NCBI GenBank assembly: GCA_022722495.1
Contig: JAIJLI010000017.1
Coordinates: forward strand, 1 to 17,364
Direction: 5' to 3'
Length of the DNA stretch: 17,364 nucleotides
Origin: Dialister sp.
Lineage (GTDB): Bacteria; Bacillota; Negativicutes; Veillonellales; Dialisteraceae
Of this stretch, positions 16,157 through 17,364 are shown piece by piece (positions within the stretch are counted from its first letter, which is position 1; each line of letters begins with the position of its first letter). A model generated the notes under the pieces. That model was given only the letters and a program-made list of their open reading frames with translations, searched no databases and had not been told where the DNA came from. Position numbers and translations under genes: made by a program.

Positions 16157-16169
16157 ATACGTTTCGTAT
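16157..16169 (-). promoter_or_regulatory. Small perfect hairpin just upstream of the wzx GTG start
   Basis: atacg (16157-16161) and cgtat (16165-16169) form a perfect 5-base inverted repeat with a three-base loop, ending one base before the GTG. In the minus-strand mRNA this puts a stem right in front of a non-ATG start codon, which would be expected to slow initiation. It follows directly on the T-run of the larger hairpin. Confidence 0.45.
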
Positions 16170-16240
16170 AAAAAGGCAGGCTTCATGCCAAGAGCAGAAA
16201 AGTAGCTTAATAAAAATAAGCTCCAGGCACTTAGCCTGCC
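16170..16240 (-). terminator. Terminator-like nested hairpin between rmlC and wzx
   Basis: Read on the minus strand, GGCAGGC (16240-16234) pairs perfectly with GCCTGCC (16181-16175), followed at once by five T residues (16174-16170). Inside, tgcc (16186-16189) pairs with ggca (16226-16229) across a symmetric 4x4 internal loop, and agctta (16204-16209) pairs with taagct (16217-16222) around a 7-base A/T loop. A GC-rich outer stem followed by a U-run is the layout of an intrinsic terminator, but the outer loop is large and genes continue on the same strand. It may be an attenuator, possibly one overcome by antitermination as known for Bacteroides capsule operons (UpxY, a NusG paralogue). No such gene is in this window. 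Confidence 0.5.
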
Positions 16241-16276
16241 ACAATGTTTTTTATTTAAAAATGACTAATTTCCTGT

Positions 16277-16864
16277 TTACTTGTATAAATCAACATGAAT
16301 ACCGAATGGGCTATCGAAGTCTTTTAACAACGGAAGCTTCGTATCTTTCTCAGAGAGATTAACATTCTCTGCAGGAATCTTCCAATCGATACCGAGGGTG
16401 TCATCGAGGATAGAGATACCACCATCTGCTTCCGGATGATAGAATTCATCACACTTATATTGAAAAACGGCAGTTTCACTTAACACTGCGAAGCCATAAG
16501 CAAAGCCTCTTGGAATAAAGAACTGCAAATGATTATCTTCAGTTAATTCTTCAGAAACGTACTTGCCATAAGTAGGTGAACCTTTACGAATGTCAACAAC
16601 TACATCAAGTACCCTTCCTTTTACGCAACGAACCAGCTTACTTTGAGAGTACGGTGGACGCTGAAAGTGCAAACCTCGTAGCACTCCATAAAAACTCATA
16701 CTTTCATTATCTTGACAAAAGTTTATCTTGTGTCCTATGATAGGAGAAATCTTATCATTGAATTCTCGTTCATTAAAGCTCTCCAAAAAATAGCCTCTAT
16801 CATCACGGAAGAGGTTAGGTTCTATCATGAGAACGCCATCTATATCTGTCTTTATTATATTCAT
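16277..16864 (-). CDS. rmlC: dTDP-4-dehydrorhamnose 3,5-epimerase (RmlC)
   Basis: Epimerises C3 and C5 of dTDP-4-keto-6-deoxyglucose to give the L-rhamnose precursor; a cupin-fold cytoplasmic dimer. The 195-residue length is usual for the family. VLRGLHFQ (61-68) supplies catalytic His66, VKGRVLDVVVDIRKGSPTYG is the signature strand pair, and FQYKCDEFY (134-142) contains the expected tyrosine region. The normally seen GFAHGF reads GFAYGF (Y123), so one substrate-site histidine is replaced. I chose ATG 16864; an in-frame TTG at 16882 would overlap manC by 11 bases and add only six residues. RmlD, needed to finish rhamnose, is not in the window. A related single-site epimerase is possible. Confidence 0.93.
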   Translation of the reverse strand: MNIIKTDIDGVLMIEPNLFRDDRGYFLESFNEREFNDKISPIIGHKINFCQDNESMSFYGVLRGLHFQRPPYSQSKLVRCVKGRVLDVVVDIRKGSPTYGKYVSEELTEDNHLQFFIPRGFAYGFAVLSETAVFQYKCDEFYHPEADGGISILDDTLGIDWKIPAENVNLSEKDTKLPLLKDFDSPFGIHVDLYK

Positions 16865-16871
16865 CGTTATT

Positions 16872-17364
16872 TTATTTTTCAAATTCCTTAATCCTCTGCT
16901 CCTCTTTCAAGGAGCAGACAAGCAGCTGTCCATTCTTCTCGGCTACAATATAGCCATCCAAGCCTTGAACTACCACCTTGCTTTCATCGGCTGCATGAAC
17001 CACGCAGTTCTTGCATTCATACAAGCGGATGTCCTTGCCTACTTTGGCATTGCCATCCTCATCTTGTGGGAGCAAGGTACGGAGGCTGCCCCAGCTACCT
17101 AAGTCACTCCAGCCAAACTCGGCTGGCAACGTATAGATATCCTTCGACTTCTCCATTACCGCATAGTCAATGCTTATCTTCTCGCAGGTTGGGAAGAGTT
17201 TGCCGACCACCTCTTTCTCCTGTTCGGTATAGAAAGAAGGTGCCATCTCATCCATGATGCTGGCAAGGTTTGGCTGGAAGGTTCGGATTGCCTTGCTGAT
17301 GGTATCAATGTTCCATACGAAGATTCCGGCATTCCAATAGTAATTGCCAGCGGCAAGGTATTGC
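16872..17364 (-). CDS. manC: Mannose-1-phosphate guanylyltransferase (ManC), C-terminal 163 residues, cut by window edge
   Basis: Makes GDP-mannose from mannose-1-phosphate and GTP. The reading frame is open from the window edge (first full codon at 17363) to the TAA at 16872-16874, so the start lies outside. Visible motifs are YYWNAGIFVWN near the edge, then SIDYAVMEK, and AEFGWSDLGSWGSL, which together identify the GDP-mannose pyrophosphorylase family. The protein ends soon after the beta-helix region (VVHAADESKVVVQGLDGYIV), so it is the single-domain form without the phosphomannose isomerase domain. It is 7 bases from the rmlC ATG. It supplies GDP-mannose, or GDP-fucose and related sugars if Gmd lies beyond the window. 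Confidence 0.93.
   Translation of the reverse strand, partial: QYLAAGNYYWNAGIFVWNIDTISKAIRTFQPNLASIMDEMAPSFYTEQEKEVVGKLFPTCEKISIDYAVMEKSKDIYTLPAEFGWSDLGSWGSLRTLLPQDEDGNAKVGKDIRLYECKNCVVHAADESKVVVQGLDGYIVAEKNGQLLVCSLKEEQRIKEFEK

Noticed and set aside
16865..16882. TTG-initiated extension of rmlC overlapping manC by 11 bases
   Set aside because: Adds six residues not typical of RmlC; the ATG at 16864 gives the usual N-terminus and a 7-base gap after the manC stop.
1..17364. Promoters, invertible promoter repeats, tRNA genes, CRISPR arrays or insertion sequences
   Set aside because: I checked the longer gaps for the Bacteroidota TAnnTTTG/TTTG pattern and for paired inverted repeats flanking a promoter, and looked for transposase motifs, tRNA-like folds and regular short repeats; none was convincing.

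Overview
The window is an interior stretch of a surface-polysaccharide (capsule, O-antigen or exopolysaccharide) biosynthesis locus. Every well-supported gene lies on the minus strand, so the locus reads from right (position 17364) to left (position 1). Gene spacing is very tight: there are ATGA and TAATG overlaps and many gaps of 2-15 bases, which points to one long operon. Starts lack a Shine-Dalgarno-like GGAGG. The DNA is AT-rich and the protein families (Wzx type, RffA, FrhB-like, polysaccharide pyruvyl transferases) are those common in Bacteroidota loci. A gut or oral Bacteroidales such as Prevotella/Segatella is my best inference, not a proof.

In transcription order the right edge carries the end of mannose-1-phosphate guanylyltransferase (manC) and then dTDP-4-dehydrorhamnose 3,5-epimerase (rmlC). 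A 112-base gap follows, holding a terminator-like hairpin. Next come the Wzx flippase, an extended SDR epimerase/dehydratase, a MenD-like thiamine-diphosphate enzyme, a first polysaccharide pyruvyl transferase, the Wzy-type polymerase, a GT4 glycosyltransferase, a second pyruvyl transferase, an FrhB-like iron-sulfur flavoprotein, a GT2 and a second GT4 glycosyltransferase. After a 190-base gap come the dTDP-4-amino-4,6-dideoxygalactose transaminase (rffA/wecE), a cluster of two tiny ORFs plus a HEPN-like protein, and finally rmlA and the start of rmlB.

How the genes fit together: RmlA and RmlB make dTDP-4-keto-6-deoxyglucose from glucose-1-phosphate. RffA aminates it to dTDP-Fuc4N, and RmlC epimerises the same keto-sugar towards dTDP-L-rhamnose (RmlD is not in view). 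ManC supplies GDP-mannose. At least three glycosyltransferases build the repeat unit, Wzx flips it, Wzy polymerises it, and two pyruvyl-transferase-family enzymes may add pyruvate ketals. No initiating sugar-phosphate transferase or Wza/Wzc export machinery is visible here, so the locus extends beyond both edges.

The least explained parts are: (i) the SDR plus MenD-like TPP enzyme, where the MenD-like protein keeps the cofactor machinery but lacks substrate arginines known from MenD; (ii) the FrhB-like protein paired with a pyruvyl transferase; (iii) the small-ORF/HEPN-like insertion between rffA and rmlA, with a long imperfect palindrome and two identically built 11-base ATG...TAA gene overlaps; and (iv) the structured, terminator-like leader in front of wzx. 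By eye the centre (about 4.6-16.2 kb) and the HEPN-like gene are more AT-rich than the nucleotide-sugar genes at the flanks, consistent with a mosaic locus.
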